Assembly (NCBI GenBank): GCA_009783685.1
Contig: WRCZ01000003.1
Coordinates: forward strand, 1-34,247
Direction of reading: 5' to 3'
DNA: 34,247 nt
Source: Actinomycetes bacterium
Lineage (GTDB): Bacteria; Actinomycetota; Actinomycetes; Streptomycetales; Streptomycetaceae
The notes beneath the pieces are model-generated. The model was not told the origin of the DNA, made no database searches, and saw only the letters and a list, made by a program, of their open reading frames with translations. Below are positions 23,841-32,527 of the stretch, in pieces. Positions within the stretch are counted from its first letter, which is position 1. The number at the start of each line of letters is the position of its first letter. Made by a program: the position numbers and the translations under genes.

Positions 23841-26567
23841 TCAGCCGGTGAGTTCGGCGGGGTTGAAGAGGGAGGAGTCCTTCGCGCCGCCGATGCCGCC
23901 GCCCCACTCGATCCAGCCCCTCCGCCCGCTCCCGTCGTTGTCGTTCACGAGCAGGGACAGGCTGATCAGGCGGTCCGCGGGCTGGATCGGCTGCAGGTGG
24001 GACCACGGGACGGCCAGTTCGTACGTCGTCCGGTGGGTCGCCTCGTCCCGGGTGATCGCGACCTGCGCGCCCGGGATGGCGCCGGAGCTCTCCCCGTCGG
24101 CCACCCAGCGGAACAGCTGGGGCCCCGACGTGGTGAGCGCGGCCCCGATCTCGCTCCAGGCGGTCTGCTCGCCGGGCGCACCGCTGCCGACGGCGAACTG
24201 CAGCGAGTCGCCCTGCCAGATGTCGCTGCCCGTCCCCGGCTGCGACTGCACGTCGTCGGTGATGTCGGCGGACACGTAGAGGTTCTGCTCGTCGTAGGTG
24301 AACCACAGCGAGCCGCTGAGATCCGCCGCGCCCCCGTAGCCGCTCATTTGGACCGTGCCGTCCTCGGGCAACCGGATCGCGGGGAGGCCGCTGAGGTCGT
24401 CGAGTCGCCCGTCGACGGTGATCGTGCGCCGGGGGACGGCCGTGGAGGAGCCGGCCGCCACGGGCATCACGGTTCCGCTGATGTCCAGCGTCGGCTGCCC
24501 CTGCACGGTGAGCTTCGCGGTGTACGGGGTCTTCGTGCCGGCGCTCAGCGGGATGTCGACCTGCTGCCGCCCGCCGCTCGGCACGGCCACTCCCTGGAGC
24601 GCGGTGCCGCCGGCCGGTCCGAGCGTCCAGTCCAGCGCGCCGAGCGTGTGGTCCGAGGCCGACACGTTCGCCACCGACAGCCGCAACTGCTGCCCGCCGT
24701 TGCCGTCCATCACGTGCTTGGCCTGCAACTGCAGGGCGTCGCGTACCGTGAGGTCGGCCCGGAGCCGGCCGACGCGCTCGTCCGCGCTGTAGACGTCGCC
24801 GACGAGCGAGCGGTCACCGGCGCCGCCGGGCGCCGGCAGGCTGATGGCCAGGGTCCGGGACTGCCCCGCGGGCACCTGCAACGCATACGTCCCGCCCGCA
24901 AGCTTCAGCCGCAGGGCGAGCGGCTTGCGGCCGTCGGTGTTGTCCGCCGTCCAGTTCACCGCGAGCGGGTCCCCCACGAACGCCGGCCGCGCCGCCAGTG
25001 CGGAGTTGCCGCCCGCGGTGACGGCGGTGACCGGCCCCGTGACGTACAGCGGGTCGCCGGTCAGTGCCAGGGTGATGGCGCCCCGGCCGTCAGGGCTGTA
25101 GGTCCGGGCGTTGCCGTAGAGGTCGGTCACGACGAGCTTCGTGCCGGTGTGCAGGGTGACCGAGGTCGGGTTCGGGGACCACAGGGCCCGCACCTGCGCG
25201 TTCCCGCGGGCGAACACGAGGTCGTGGACACCCGCGCCGACCGCCTCCTCGCGGCCGAACGTCGCACCGCTCAACTGCCGGGTCAGCGCCGCGTAGGCGG
25301 CGTAGGCCGGCTTGGGGGTGTAGGCGCCGAGGGGATCGGCGGGGCTGTGCAGCAGCCCGAAGTTGTGCTCGAGGTTGCCCGGGTCGGTGCCGTCGTCGAC
25401 GAAGTCGTAGGAGAAGTAGCGGGCGGCGCCGCCCGCGACGGCGAGGAGGCCGGAGCGGACCAGGTCCGCCGCCTGCGCGTTCTCGCTGCCGGCCGTCACG
25501 TTGGTACCCGTCGGCCACCCCTGCTCGGTGATCCAGACGGGCTTGGACGCGCCGCCGCCGTAGCGCTTGATCAGGTCCTGCAACTGGGCCAGGACGGGGG
25601 CGAGCCCCTCAGGGGCCTGCGGGTACATGTAGGGATGCAGCGACACCGCGTCCGTGTAGCGCAGGCCGCCGAGCTTCATCCACTGTTCGAGCCACTGCAT
25701 GTCCGTGCCGGCCAGGGTCGGCGCCACCAGCGTGACGTCGGGGTGATCGGCCTTCACGGTCTCGTACACGGCCTTCTGCAGGGCGAAGTAGCTCTCCGGC
25801 GTCCGCGGGGTGCCGCCGAAGCCGATGTTCCACTCGTTCCAGATCTCGTAGGCGGCGACCTTGCCGCCGTTGTGACCGACCAGCGCGTCGGCGTACTTCG
25901 CGAAGGCGGCGATGCCCTCGGCGGACGTCGGGGCCTGGCCGCCGTCGTAGTTCGGGTTGCCGTAGTCGAGGATGACCAGCGGGGCGACGCCGTTCCCGGC
26001 GAGCTGGTCACGGTAGGCGTCATAGGGGAAGTCGTACTGGCCCTTGGTGCGTTCGACGGATCCCCACATCATCTCGTCGCGCTCGTTCGTGAGGCCGGCC
26101 TGGGCCAGCAGGGGGATCGAGTCCGCGGTCACCCCGGGGAAGCTGTAGTGCGCGGAGACGCCGAACGGTGAACCCCCGGGCGCGGCGGCACCGGGCGGGT
26201 CGAGGCGGGCGAGCGTGGTGGTGGCCGTGCCGAGGACGGTACCGCTGCGCGAGGCGGTCACCGCGACGCTGAACCAGCCGAGGCGGTCGAGCGGCAGGCG
26301 CAGCGCGGTCCGGCCGGCGTGCACGGGCTGCTGCCCGGAGGCGACGACCGTGCCGGCCGTGTCGGTGGCCGTCCACGCGAGCGCGTCGCCGGTCGTGGTG
26401 ACGTCGACCTCCGGCGTCCGGCCGGTGGTGAAGACGTTGCCCACGGTCGCCTCCGAGAGGGCGATCGCGGGGGTGTCGGCGGCGTGCCCGGCACCTGGGG
26501 TGAGGGCGACGGTCATGGGCGCGAGCAGTGCCAGAGCCAACCATCGAGCGGCTCTCGTGAGATTCAC
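23841..26567 (-). CDS. Secreted clan GH-A glycoside hydrolase with C-terminal CBM9-like domain
   Basis: Exported glycosidase of 908 residues. Signal peptide: ARWLALALLAPMTVAL then AGHAA-DTP, cleavage near residue 30. An N-terminal beta-sandwich (about 35-125) precedes a (beta/alpha)8 barrel (about 135-430) with the acid/base in EIWNEWNIGF (Glu245) and the nucleophile in VWITEQGW (Glu348), the two-glutamate retaining pattern of clan GH-A (GH39/GH5-like). After beta-rich linker domains (about 450-700), a CBM9/DUF1083-like domain (about 717-908) starts ITVDGRLDDLSG and contains LYVSADITDD. The start is GTG 26567 because GGAGG lies five bases before it and the signal peptide begins there; ATG 26588 lacks a site. 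It carries a LacI-type operator 20 bp upstream. The substrate is not readable. Confidence 0.82.
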   Translation of the reverse strand: MNLTRAARWLALALLAPMTVALTPGAGHAADTPAIALSEATVGNVFTTGRTPEVDVTTTGDALAWTATDTAGTVVASGQQPVHAGRTALRLPLDRLGWFSVAVTASRSGTVLGTATTTLARLDPPGAAAPGGSPFGVSAHYSFPGVTADSIPLLAQAGLTNERDEMMWGSVERTKGQYDFPYDAYRDQLAGNGVAPLVILDYGNPNYDGGQAPTSAEGIAAFAKYADALVGHNGGKVAAYEIWNEWNIGFGGTPRTPESYFALQKAVYETVKADHPDVTLVAPTLAGTDMQWLEQWMKLGGLRYTDAVSLHPYMYPQAPEGLAPVLAQLQDLIKRYGGGASKPVWITEQGWPTGTNVTAGSENAQAADLVRSGLLAVAGGAARYFSYDFVDDGTDPGNLEHNFGLLHSPADPLGAYTPKPAYAAYAALTRQLSGATFGREEAVGAGVHDLVFARGNAQVRALWSPNPTSVTLHTGTKLVVTDLYGNARTYSPDGRGAITLALTGDPLYVTGPVTAVTAGGNSALAARPAFVGDPLAVNWTADNTDGRKPLALRLKLAGGTYALQVPAGQSRTLAISLPAPGGAGDRSLVGDVYSADERVGRLRADLTVRDALQLQAKHVMDGNGGQQLRLSVANVSASDHTLGALDWTLGPAGGTALQGVAVPSGGRQQVDIPLSAGTKTPYTAKLTVQGQPTLDISGTVMPVAAGSSTAVPRRTITVDGRLDDLSGLPAIRLPEDGTVQMSGYGGAADLSGSLWFTYDEQNLYVSADITDDVQSQPGTGSDIWQGDSLQFAVGSGAPGEQTAWSEIGAALTTSGPQLFRWVADGESSGAIPGAQVAITRDEATHRTTYELAVPWSHLQPIQPADRLISLSLLVNDNDGSGRRGWIEWGGGIGGAKDSSLFNPAELTG

Positions 26568-26586
26568 CGAGACCTCCAGTCCCGTC

Positions 26587-26604
26587 ATGCGAAACGTTTG
26601 GCAT
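26587..26604 (-). promoter_or_regulatory. LacI-family operator upstream of the secreted glycosidase
   Basis: On the minus strand it reads ATGCCAAACGTTTCGCAT, a near-perfect palindrome centred on CG, typical of LacI-family operators. The identical 18 bp, in the same transcriptional orientation, precedes the sugar-binding-protein gene at 27845-27862. It sits 12 bases beyond the -10 of the glycosidase promoter, where a bound repressor would block initiation or early elongation. Confidence 0.8.
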
Positions 26605-26615
26605 GGGGTGGCGTC

Positions 26616-26644
26616 AGACTGGTGAAGGTCGCGTCCGATGTCAA
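26616..26644 (-). promoter_or_regulatory. Promoter of the secreted glycosidase gene
   Basis: TTGACA (26644-26639) and CAGTCT (26621-26616) on the minus strand are 17 bp apart. The -35 is perfect. The operator begins 12 bases further down. Confidence 0.55.
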
Positions 26645-26730
26645 TACCCGGAACCGAAGTCTCCGCGGCGACCCGCCCGCGCGGCTCCAACCGGATTGCG
26701 GGAAGCGGTGGTTGTCTCTCGCGGGACGGT

Positions 26731-27744
26731 CTAGGCGCTGTCCCGCGCCACCACCGCGGGGGCGTACAGCACGCGCTGGCGGACCGCGTCCGGGTCCTCC
26801 AGCCGCTGGAGCAGCAGCCGGCCCACGCCCTGCCCCTGCTCGTGCGGCCGTACCGACACGGTGGTGAGGGCGGGGGAGATCAGGGCCGCGGCCTCGATGT
26901 CGTCGAAGCCCATCACCGCGACGTCGTCCGGGATGCGCAGGCCGCGGGACCTGGCGGTGTCGATGGCGCCTATGGCCACCATGTCGTTGGTGCAGATCAC
27001 GGCCTTCGGCGGCTGCGGGAGATCCAGCAGCCGGCCCATGGCCTCGGCCCCGCCGGCCCGGCTGAAACTGGTGCGCGCCACATAGGCCTTGCGGTAGCGC
27101 GCGTCCGCCTCGGCCAGCGCCTTGCGGTATCCCGCCACCCGGTCCGCCGGCGGGCCCTCGCGCTCCGGGCCGGTGATGAAGGCGATCCTGCGGTGACCGC
27201 GGTGGAGCAGGTGCTGGGTCGCGAGTTCGCCCGCCGCGACGTCGTCGGTGGACAGCACGTCCACCCCGGCGCCCGGGGTCCCCGCGCCCACCAGCACCAC
27301 CGGCGTGCCGTTCGCCACCAGGGGCGCGACGTCGCGCCGGTGGTTGAAGTAGCCGGCGAACGCGACGGCGTCGACGCTCCGGGCCACCATCTGCTTGAGC
27401 GCCGCCTGCTCGCTGGCGTGGTCGCCGTCGGTGTTGCAGACGAACACCTGGTAGCCGTCGGCGGCCACCACGTCCTGCAGGCCGCGGGCCAGCGAGGTGT
27501 AGAACGGGTTGGTGATGTCCGGGATGATCAGCGCGATCGTGTGCGAGCGCCTGGTGCGCAGGCCGCGGGCCAGCTGGTTGGGCTCGTAGCCCATCTCGCG
27601 CACGATCTCCAGCACGTGCTCGCGCGTCTTCTGCGCCACGTGGCGGTGCCCGGAGAAGACGTAGGACACGGTCGTGGTGCTGACGCCGGCCCTTTTGGCC
27701 ACGTCGGTGATGCTGACGCGCCCGCGCTCGTCGGACCCCGCCAC
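26731..27744 (-). CDS. LacI-family transcriptional repressor
   Basis: 337-residue repressor. The N-terminal helix-turn-helix and hinge are clear: VSITDVAKRAGVSTTTVSYVFSGH (split here: recognition helix near residues 12-35) and NQLARGLRTRRSHTIALIIPDI near 50-75. The periplasmic-binding-like sensor domain follows, with NPFYTSLARGLQD, HRRIAFITG, and the C-terminal VAVMGFDDIEAAALISPALTTV. The start is GTG 27744 because ACGGAGG lies four bases before it and the HTH begins at once. It is divergent from the ABC importer and followed in the same direction by the glycosidase gene; both of those carry the 18-bp operator. It probably senses the imported sugar. Confidence 0.92.
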   Translation of the reverse strand: MAGSDERGRVSITDVAKRAGVSTTTVSYVFSGHRHVAQKTREHVLEIVREMGYEPNQLARGLRTRRSHTIALIIPDITNPFYTSLARGLQDVVAADGYQVFVCNTDGDHASEQAALKQMVARSVDAVAFAGYFNHRRDVAPLVANGTPVVLVGAGTPGAGVDVLSTDDVAAGELATQHLLHRGHRRIAFITGPEREGPPADRVAGYRKALAEADARYRKAYVARTSFSRAGGAEAMGRLLDLPQPPKAVICTNDMVAIGAIDTARSRGLRIPDDVAVMGFDDIEAAALISPALTTVSVRPHEQGQGVGRLLLQRLEDPDAVRQRVLYAPAVVARDSA

Positions 27745-27800
27745 CGAACCTCCGTTTCCTGTGCGGGCCGCAGCGTACTCCACCGGTTCCCGCACGCCTA

Positions 27801-27830
27801 TTGACTGTCTCGCGAGCGCCGTGGCAGCTT
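27801..27830 (+). promoter_or_regulatory. Promoter of the sugar ABC importer operon
   Basis: TTGACT (27801-27806) and CAGCTT (27825-27830) are 18 bp apart; the operator starts 14 bases after the -10. The layout mirrors that of the glycosidase promoter. The -10 is weak. Confidence 0.4.
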
Positions 27831-27844
27831 CGTCTGCAGTCCAG

Positions 27845-27862
27845 ATGCCAAACGTTTCGCAT
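27845..27862 (+). promoter_or_regulatory. LacI-family operator upstream of the sugar ABC importer
   Basis: ATGCCAAACGTTTCGCAT, identical to the minus-strand copy at 26587-26604. It lies 24 bases before the binding-protein ATG at 27887 and downstream of the presumed start site. Confidence 0.8.
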
Positions 27863-27886
27863 CCATGTTACGGCAGGAGCGCGCCC

Positions 27887-29266
27887 ATGCATCGCACTTT
27901 CTTCTCCGGGGTGGCCACCCTCGCGGTGGCCGCGGCCCTCACCGGCTCGCTGGCAGCCTGCTCGTCCAGCGACGGCGGCAGTAGCGACGGGAAGGTGAGC
28001 ATCACCGTCCAGGGGCTGCCGCCCACCAGCGACCCCACCGGCCGCAAGGCCTTCCAGGCCCGGATCACCGCGTTCGAGAAGGCCAACCCCAAGATCACCG
28101 TCAAGGCGACGGACAACGCGTGGGATCCGCAGACCTTCGCCGCCAAACTCGCCGGCGGAAGCGCGGAGACGATGGTCGCGGTACCGCTCACCGAACCGCA
28201 GGGCCTCATCGCCCGCCGGCAGGTCAAGGACCTCACCTCGGCGCTCACCTCCTGGCCGCAGTACAGCCAGTACAACCCGAAGCTGCTGTTGCCCAGCAAG
28301 GACGCCGCCGGCAAGGTCTACGGCCTCACCGCACCCGGCGGGGCCTACAGCATGGGCCTGATCTACAACCGGGCGCTCTTCGCCAAGGCCGGTCTCGATC
28401 CCGACAAGCCGCCGACCACCTGGGACGAGGTGCGGCAGGCGGCGAAGGCCATCCACGACAAGACCGGCCAGGTCGGCTACGCCGAGACCACCACCAAGAA
28501 CACCGGTGGCTGGCACCTGACGTCCTACACCTACTCCCGCGGCGGGCAGATGGAGAAGAAGGACGGCGACAAGTACGTCGCCGACTTCACCGGCCGGCCG
28601 ACCCAGGACGCGCTGCAACTGCTGCACGACATGCGCTTCACCGACAACTCCATGGGCAGCAACCAGCTCCAGAACCAGACCGACGTCTGGCGCCGGTTCG
28701 GCGGCGGGCAGGTCGGCATGTTCATCGACGGCGCGGGCGCCGTCGGCCCGATCGTGCAGCAGTACGGCGGCGTGCTCAAGGACTTCGGGATCGGCGCGCT
28801 GCCGCAGGACGGGGGCAACGCCACCCAGCTCGGCGGCACGGTGCTCATGGTCACCGCCAAGGCCACCCAGGCCCAGACCGACGCCGCCGTCAAGTGGATC
28901 CTCTTCGAGTACGTGGAGCCCTACTACGACCCCCAGGCCGCGGTGGCGCAGGCCAAGATCCTGGCCGCGGACCCCAAGAACCTCATCGGGATACCGGCGG
29001 TGGCCGCCTTCTCCGACACCGTGCAGCAGAAGGTCGACGCGGCCCGCAAGCCGTACGTGAACGTGCCGTTGAGCAACTTCCAGCCGTACGTCACGGGTGA
29101 CGCCAAGCTCGACCTGCTGCCCGAGCCCCCGGTGGCGGCGCAGAACCTCTACGCCGCGCTCGACCCGGTCGTCCAGGCCGTGCTCACCAAGAAGGACGCC
29201 GACCCCGCCGCCCTGCTGCAGCAGGCCGCCCGACAGGTCTCCTCGGACCTGGAGCGCGGTCAGTGA
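27887..29266 (+). CDS. Sugar ABC importer substrate-binding lipoprotein (CUT1, SBP family 1)
   Basis: 459-residue exported receptor. Lipoprotein signal MHRTFFSGVATLAVAAALTG with lipobox SLAAC, Cys25, then a Ser/Gly-rich linker. SBP_1 features: ITAFEKANPKITVKATD, GLIYNRALFAKAGLDPDKPPTTWDEV, and GGGQVGMFIDGAG in the second lobe. AGGAG precedes the ATG at 27887. It heads a five-gene unit whose genes mostly overlap by 4 bp. The ligand is presumably an oligosaccharide released by the neighbouring secreted hydrolases. No ATPase gene is present; in Streptomyces such importers commonly share the ATPase MsiK. Confidence 0.92.
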   Translation: MHRTFFSGVATLAVAAALTGSLAACSSSDGGSSDGKVSITVQGLPPTSDPTGRKAFQARITAFEKANPKITVKATDNAWDPQTFAAKLAGGSAETMVAVPLTEPQGLIARRQVKDLTSALTSWPQYSQYNPKLLLPSKDAAGKVYGLTAPGGAYSMGLIYNRALFAKAGLDPDKPPTTWDEVRQAAKAIHDKTGQVGYAETTTKNTGGWHLTSYTYSRGGQMEKKDGDKYVADFTGRPTQDALQLLHDMRFTDNSMGSNQLQNQTDVWRRFGGGQVGMFIDGAGAVGPIVQQYGGVLKDFGIGALPQDGGNATQLGGTVLMVTAKATQAQTDAAVKWILFEYVEPYYDPQAAVAQAKILAADPKNLIGIPAVAAFSDTVQQKVDAARKPYVNVPLSNFQPYVTGDAKLDLLPEPPVAAQNLYAALDPVVQAVLTKKDADPAALLQQAARQVSSDLERGQ

Positions 29267-30222
29267 GTTCGACCGACGTCCGCTCCGCCCCGAGTGGCCC
29301 GGCGGCCCGCCCGGCGAAAGCCGTGCCCGAGCGGGCCCCGCGCCGCCGGGTGCGGCAGCGGACGAGGAACGACCTGGTGGCGCTGCTCTTCCTGCTCCCC
29401 GCGATCTTCTGCTTCGGGTTCTTCGCCTGGTGGCCGCTGGTCAGGGGACTGGAACTGTCGTTCCAGCAGACCAACCTCGTCGATCCGGCGCAGTGGGTCG
29501 GGCTGGACAACTTCCGCCACGTGTCGGACGACCCGCTGCTGGCGACGGCGGTCAAGAACACCCTGCTGTTCGCCGGTCTCGCGCTGGTCATCGGCTTCCC
29601 CGTGCCGCTGCTGCTCGCCGTCCAGATGTCCACGCTCCGCCGGCTGGGAGGGCTCTACCGCTACCTGGTGTACCTGCCGGTCATGCTGCCGCCGGTCGTG
29701 GGCGTCCTGCTCTGGCAGATGTTCTACGAGCCGGACCACGGCCTGTTCAACAAGGCCCTGGGCGCCGTCGGCCTCGGCCCGTACCCGTGGCTCCAGTCGA
29801 CGCACTCGGCGATGCTCAGCCTGGTGCTGGAGTCGACCTGGGCCAACATGGGCTCGGCGGCCCTGATCTACCTGGCCGCGATCACCCGCGTGCCGGCGGA
29901 ACTCTACGAGGCGGCCGAGACCGACGGCGCGCGGATCTGGCGCCGCGTCTGGCACATCACGCTGCCGCAGCTGCGCGGCACCGTGCTGCTGCTCCTGCTG
30001 CTCCAACTGATCGGCACGCTCCAGGTGTTCGCGGAACCGTACCTGATGACCGACGGCGGACCGGAGAACGCCACCGTCACCGTGCTGCTGCTGATCTACC
30101 GCTACGCGTTCGTCGACGGCGACTACGGCGCCGCGAGCGCCATATCGCTGATGCTGGCGGCGGCCCTGTCGCTGCTGTCCGCCGTGTATCTGTGGTCCAC
30201 CCGCCGCTGGAGCACCTCATGA
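29263..30222 (+). CDS. Sugar ABC importer permease (MalF/UgpA type)
   Basis: 319-residue membrane permease with six predicted helices after a basic cytoplasmic lead (RRRVRQRTRND). ELSFQQTNLVDPAQWVGLDNF follows the first helix as is typical. The ATPase-coupling loop is ELYEAAETDGARIWRRVWHITLP. The start is GTG 29263, overlapping the binding-protein stop (GTGA). Confidence 0.92.
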   Translation: MSSTDVRSAPSGPAARPAKAVPERAPRRRVRQRTRNDLVALLFLLPAIFCFGFFAWWPLVRGLELSFQQTNLVDPAQWVGLDNFRHVSDDPLLATAVKNTLLFAGLALVIGFPVPLLLAVQMSTLRRLGGLYRYLVYLPVMLPPVVGVLLWQMFYEPDHGLFNKALGAVGLGPYPWLQSTHSAMLSLVLESTWANMGSAALIYLAAITRVPAELYEAAETDGARIWRRVWHITLPQLRGTVLLLLLLQLIGTLQVFAEPYLMTDGGPENATVTVLLLIYRYAFVDGDYGAASAISLMLAAALSLLSAVYLWSTRRWSTS

Positions 30223-31172
30223 GCCTGATCTCCGACCACGCCCAGCCGCAGCCGCAGCCGCAGGCGCAGAAGCTGGCCGAGCGCACGGACCAGGAGCCGG
30301 TGAGCCGGCTGATCTCGCCGCACGACCGGCAACGCCCGGTGGTGCGCGTGGGGTTGCGCCTCACCGAGGTCCTCGTCCTGGCGCTGCTGCTGGTCTTCTG
30401 CGCGGGACCGGTCCTGTGGATGTTCAAGGCGGCGGTCTCCCCGGCGAGCGACGTGGTCGCGCACCCCCTGTCGGTGTGGCCCTCCCACACCCGGTTCGGC
30501 AACCTGTCCGAGGCGCTGACCTCGTTGGACATCGGCCGCTACCTCCTCAACAGCGTGGTGCTCGCCGCGGGCTGCCTGGCCGTCCAGCTGATCGTGTCGA
30601 CGTGTGCCGGCTTCGCGCTCTCGGTGCTCAGACCCCGCTACGGCAAGGCCGTCTACGCGCTGGTGCTGGCCACCCTGCTCGTGCCGGCGACGGTCAGCCT
30701 GGTCCCGCTCTACCTCACCGTCCAGCACCTGCCCGGGCTGGGCACCAACCTCATCAACTCCTTCTGGGCCGTCTGGCTGCCGGCCGGCGCCAACGCCTTC
30801 AACGTGCTGCTCGTCAAGCGCTTCTTCGACGGCATCCCCGCCGAACTGTACGAGGCCGCCCGGGTCGACGGCGCCGGACCGCTCACCCTGCTCCGGCGGA
30901 TCGTGCTGCCCATGTCCCGGCCGGTCCTCGCCGTGGTGTCGCTGTTCGCGCTCATCGCGTCATGGAAGGACTTCATCTGGCCGCTGATCGCCATCACCGA
31001 CCCCCACAAGCAGCCCATCTCCGTGGCCCTGCCCCTGATCGCGAAGACCTCCGACCAGGGACTCCTCATCGCCGGCCTCTTCCTGGCGAGCGTGCCTCCG
31101 CTGCTGCTGTTCGTGATCTTCCAGCGGCAGGTCGTCAACGGAGTGGGCGGCCACACGGGTTCCAAGGGCTGA
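30219..31172 (+). CDS. Sugar ABC importer permease (MalG/UgpE type)
   Basis: 317-residue permease. The N-terminal tail carries a PQPQPQ repeat (about residues 9-14) and is longer than usual (about 45 residues before the first helix). Coupling loop: ELYEAARVDGAGPLTLLRRIVLP. ASWKDFIWPLIAI is typical of the MalG group. The ATG at 30219 overlaps the preceding stop (ATGA). The last 25 bases of the gene are duplicated in tandem immediately after the stop. Confidence 0.92.
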   Translation: MSLISDHAQPQPQPQAQKLAERTDQEPVSRLISPHDRQRPVVRVGLRLTEVLVLALLLVFCAGPVLWMFKAAVSPASDVVAHPLSVWPSHTRFGNLSEALTSLDIGRYLLNSVVLAAGCLAVQLIVSTCAGFALSVLRPRYGKAVYALVLATLLVPATVSLVPLYLTVQHLPGLGTNLINSFWAVWLPAGANAFNVLLVKRFFDGIPAELYEAARVDGAGPLTLLRRIVLPMSRPVLAVVSLFALIASWKDFIWPLIAITDPHKQPISVALPLIAKTSDQGLLIAGLFLASVPPLLLFVIFQRQVVNGVGGHTGSKG

Positions 31173-31199
31173 GCCGGCCACCCCGGCTCCAAGGGCTGA
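31148..31199. repeat. 25-bp tandem duplication spanning the permease stop codon
   Basis: 31148-31172 (the last codons of the permease, ending SKG-stop) recurs at 31175-31199 with 22 of 25 bases identical and a period of 27 bp. The second copy is untranslated and also ends in AAGGGCTGA. It looks like a slippage duplication that provides an extra stop. Confidence 0.7.
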
Positions 31200-31231
31200 C
31201 CGCCCCCGCTACTCACAGAACCAGGACACAC

Positions 31232-32527
31232 ATGACCGAGCACCGTCCCGACCGCCTCCTGGACGCCACGGGCGCCCTGCCCCAGGCGGCGCCGCCCTGG
31301 ACGCCTCGCGACAGCCTGCGCGTCACCCGCGTACGGGCGATCGTCACGGCGCCGGAGGGGATCCCGCTGGTGGTGGTCCGCGTGGACACCTCCGACGACG
31401 GCCTCTACGGACTCGGCTGCGCCACCTTCACCCAGCGCTACGAGGCAGTCGTGGCAGCCGTGGAGGGGCACATGGCGCCGCTCGTCGTCGGGCGCCACCC
31501 CGCCGACATCGAGGACATCACCCGGCTGGTGCACTACTCGGCGTACTGGCGCAACGGCCCGGTGCTGAACAACGCGCTGTCCGGCGTCGACCAGGCGCTG
31601 TGGGACATCGCCGGCAAGCGCGCCGGACTGCCGGTGTACGAGCTGCTCGGCGGGCGCTCCCGGGCCGCGGTCGAGGTCTACACGCACGCCGCCGCCCCGA
31701 CCATCGAGGCCACCCTCGACCAGGCCGAGGAGTTCATCGCCCGCGGCTTCCGCAACGTGCGGCTGCAGACCGGCCAGCCGGGCCTCGGCACCTACGGAGC
31801 CCCGGGCAGTCCCGGCGGATATCCGCGCTCGCCGCACCCCGACGGCTGGGACGCCGAACGCTATGTGCGCGGCACGCCCGCGCTGTTCGCCGCCGCCCGC
31901 GAGCGGCTGGGCCACGAGATCAACCTGATGCACGACGTGCACAGCCGGCTCACGCCCAAGCAGGCGGTGATCCTCGCCCGGGCCCTGGAACCGTACGGGC
32001 TGTCGTTCCTGGAGGACGTCATCGCGCCCGAGCACTACGACCGGCTGCCCGAGGTGCGCGCCGCGTCCCCGGTGCCGATCGCGGTCGGCGAGCAGCTCGG
32101 CTCGGTGGCCGACGCGGCCCGGCTGGTCAGGGACGGCGGCGTGGACCTGCTGCGGCTCCACACGTCCTCGGTGGGCGGCCTCACGCCGACCCGCAAGCTG
32201 GTGGCGCTCGCCGAACTGTGCGGCGTGCGGACCGCGTTCCACTCGCCGGGCGACATCTCCCCGGTGGGCGTGGCGGCGAACCTCGCCGTCGACGTCTCCA
32301 CGCCCGCCTTCGGCTTCCAGGAGTCGCACGACTACAACGACGCCACCCACGAGGTCTTCCCCGGCACGCCCGTCGTCCACGACGGCCACCTCACCCCGTC
32401 CGCGGAACCGGGCTGGGGCGTGGACCTGGACGAGAAGGCGGCAGCGCAGCACCCCCCGACGAAGTTCCTGCACGAGAGCTGGTCGGCCGGGGTGCGCCGC
32501 CCCGACGGCGGGCTGGAGGCCCCGTGA
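31232..32527 (+). CDS. Enolase-superfamily acid-sugar dehydratase, ManD/RspA-like
   Basis: 431-residue enzyme of the mannonate-dehydratase subgroup. After a non-conserved 25-residue lead comes the capping domain (VLNNALSGVDQALWDIAGK), then the barrel with LMHDVHSRLTP (metal-ligand Asp235 and His237), LEDVIAPEHYDRL, AVGEQL, and RTAFHSPGDISPVG with the conserved His. RLHTSSVGGLTP matches the RspA/ManD sixth strand. The usual C-terminal GxxHDW ending is replaced by RRPDGGLEAP, so specificity may differ. Family members dehydrate D-mannonate, D-gluconate or related sugar acids to 2-keto-3-deoxy acids, some very slowly. The ATG at 31232 has AGGA upstream. It is co-transcribed with the sugar importer and overlaps the next gene by 4 bp. 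Confidence 0.87.
   Translation: MTEHRPDRLLDATGALPQAAPPWTPRDSLRVTRVRAIVTAPEGIPLVVVRVDTSDDGLYGLGCATFTQRYEAVVAAVEGHMAPLVVGRHPADIEDITRLVHYSAYWRNGPVLNNALSGVDQALWDIAGKRAGLPVYELLGGRSRAAVEVYTHAAAPTIEATLDQAEEFIARGFRNVRLQTGQPGLGTYGAPGSPGGYPRSPHPDGWDAERYVRGTPALFAAARERLGHEINLMHDVHSRLTPKQAVILARALEPYGLSFLEDVIAPEHYDRLPEVRAASPVPIAVGEQLGSVADAARLVRDGGVDLLRLHTSSVGGLTPTRKLVALAELCGVRTAFHSPGDISPVGVAANLAVDVSTPAFGFQESHDYNDATHEVFPGTPVVHDGHLTPSAEPGWGVDLDEKAAAQHPPTKFLHESWSAGVRRPDGGLEAP

Noticed and set aside
22086-26171. Long plus-strand open frame crossing pyc and the glycosidase gene
   Set aside because: Low-complexity Arg/Gly/Ala composition, overlaps two well-supported genes in the wrong frame or strand; an effect of very high GC content.
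26567-26588. ATG at 26588 as start of the secreted glycosidase
   Set aside because: It lies within the LacI operator and has no ribosome-binding site; GTG at 26567 has GGAGG at ideal spacing and begins the signal peptide.
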